DNA of 64,000 bases from contig OU015526.1 of the NCBI GenBank assembly GCA_907165065.1, positions 70,889,723-70,953,722 on the forward strand, given 5' to 3'. Source of the stretch: Caprimulgus europaeus. Its lineage: Eukaryota > Chordata > Aves > Caprimulgiformes > Caprimulgidae. Made by a program: the position numbers and the translations under genes. Below the pieces are notes generated by a model, which worked only from the letters and a program-made list of their open reading frames with translations, had not been told where the DNA came from and searched no databases. Positions 63,501 to 64,000 of the stretch are shown one piece after another. The first letter of the stretch is position 1, and the number at the start of each line of letters is the position of its first letter.

Positions 63501-64000
63501 CCTCTGTGACTTCCATCCATTAAAAAATATTCTTTAGTTATCTAGTTCTGAAGTATAAACAAATGTAGTCGTCTTATGTTTATCAGAAAACTGGTAAATG
63601 AAAGAATACTATAAGGTAACATTCCTACTAAAGCCAGAGATTAGAAGAGTCTGTATATTAAATGTTACCTGTCCTTAGTACAACTCAGCAAAGCAAAACT
63701 GTACACTGTATATATTTGTTCAGTTTTTCCATCATGATGATATTTCCTTTGATTCTACATTTTTCCTTTTGAAGTATTGCCTTAACATTTAGCTTGCAAA
63801 CTAATGTGCATATTAGCATAAACCTGTGCTTAACATTTATTCTATAGGCCTCTAGACAAAAGCCTGAGTTAGTGTATAAGTTAGAAAAACAGACTTGGTA
63901 AATGTTACAACAGTAAACCACAAGGTTCAAAAGAATATTACGTACATTGTGTAAAATTTTTAATTTGCCTGAATCAGGGCTATTAACATGAACTTGTTTA
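60567..64000. other. Unique AT-rich sequence, no gene recognised
   Basis: No transposon or gene recognised. It contains an 18-bp tandem duplication (62,078-62,113) and several T or A runs (61,438-61,447, 63,174-63,183, 63,491-63,500). Open frames are at most 96 codons and lack motifs. Confidence 0.45.
62078..62113 (+). repeat. 18-bp tandem duplication
   Basis: CAGTATTTTCTAGTATTG is followed directly by CAGTGTTTTCTAGTATTG, differing at one of 18 positions, which suggests a recent local duplication. Confidence 0.85.

Noticed and set aside
1..64000. CRISPR arrays, bacterial operons, tRNA or rRNA genes
   Set aside because: No regularly spaced direct repeats, no ribosome-binding-site-led gene runs, and no tRNA- or rRNA-like conserved blocks were seen. 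The repeats identify a vertebrate genome. A tRNA or small RNA gene could still be missed by eye.

Overview
The window reads as AT-rich nuclear DNA from a bird. The main evidence is its interspersed repeats. Five CR1 LINE copies are present, and the intact 3' ends carry the ATTCTRTG-type terminal repeat and the TCATAGAATCACAGAAT-type (minus-strand) signature of avian CR1. Two solo LTRs resemble families common in birds. The species cannot be determined from the sequence.

No conventional protein-coding gene can be shown. Most of the window is single-copy-looking, AT-rich intergenic or intronic DNA with scattered stops in all frames. The only clearly protein-derived sequence is the decayed reverse-transcriptase reading frame of a 5'-truncated CR1 at about 39.74-41.81 kb.

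Layout. 0-9.3 kb: unique DNA, a probable very old L2-like LINE relic (about 2.99-3.75 kb), a CTCF-like core next to it, and a splice-bounded open segment at 5.57 kb. 9.3-12.7 kb: T/G-rich low-complexity tracts, a small CpG-rich patch (10.60-10.88 kb) with a second CTCF-like core, a G-run tract (11.20 kb), a 24-T run, and a 59-codon ORF behind a TATA-like box (12.41-12.65 kb). 12.7-23.2 kb: unique DNA with a deep amniote CR1/L3-type relic (17.06-17.56 kb) and a strong CTCF-like core on the minus strand (17.93 kb). 23.2-36.7 kb: a candidate exon that appears frameshifted (23.2 kb), CR1 fragments at 23.5 kb (-) and 29.7 kb (+), otherwise unique DNA. 36.8-41.8 kb: a cluster of solo LTR, solo LTR and CR1. 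41.8-53 kb: unique DNA, a CR1 fragment at 45.2 kb (-) and short ancient-repeat relics. 53.1-53.7 kb: a motif-dense segment that could be a conserved enhancer. 53.7-64 kb: unique DNA with one more CR1 fragment at 59.9 kb (-).

The retroelements are independent insertions with no common function. If the window has host function, it is most likely regulatory (CTCF-like sites, CpG patch, enhancer-like block) or belongs to introns or micro-ORFs. Those calls are inferences of low confidence. I found no clear undescribed system. The most testable leads are the 12.4 kb micro-ORF with its promoter-like upstream region and the convergent CTCF-like pair that encloses it.
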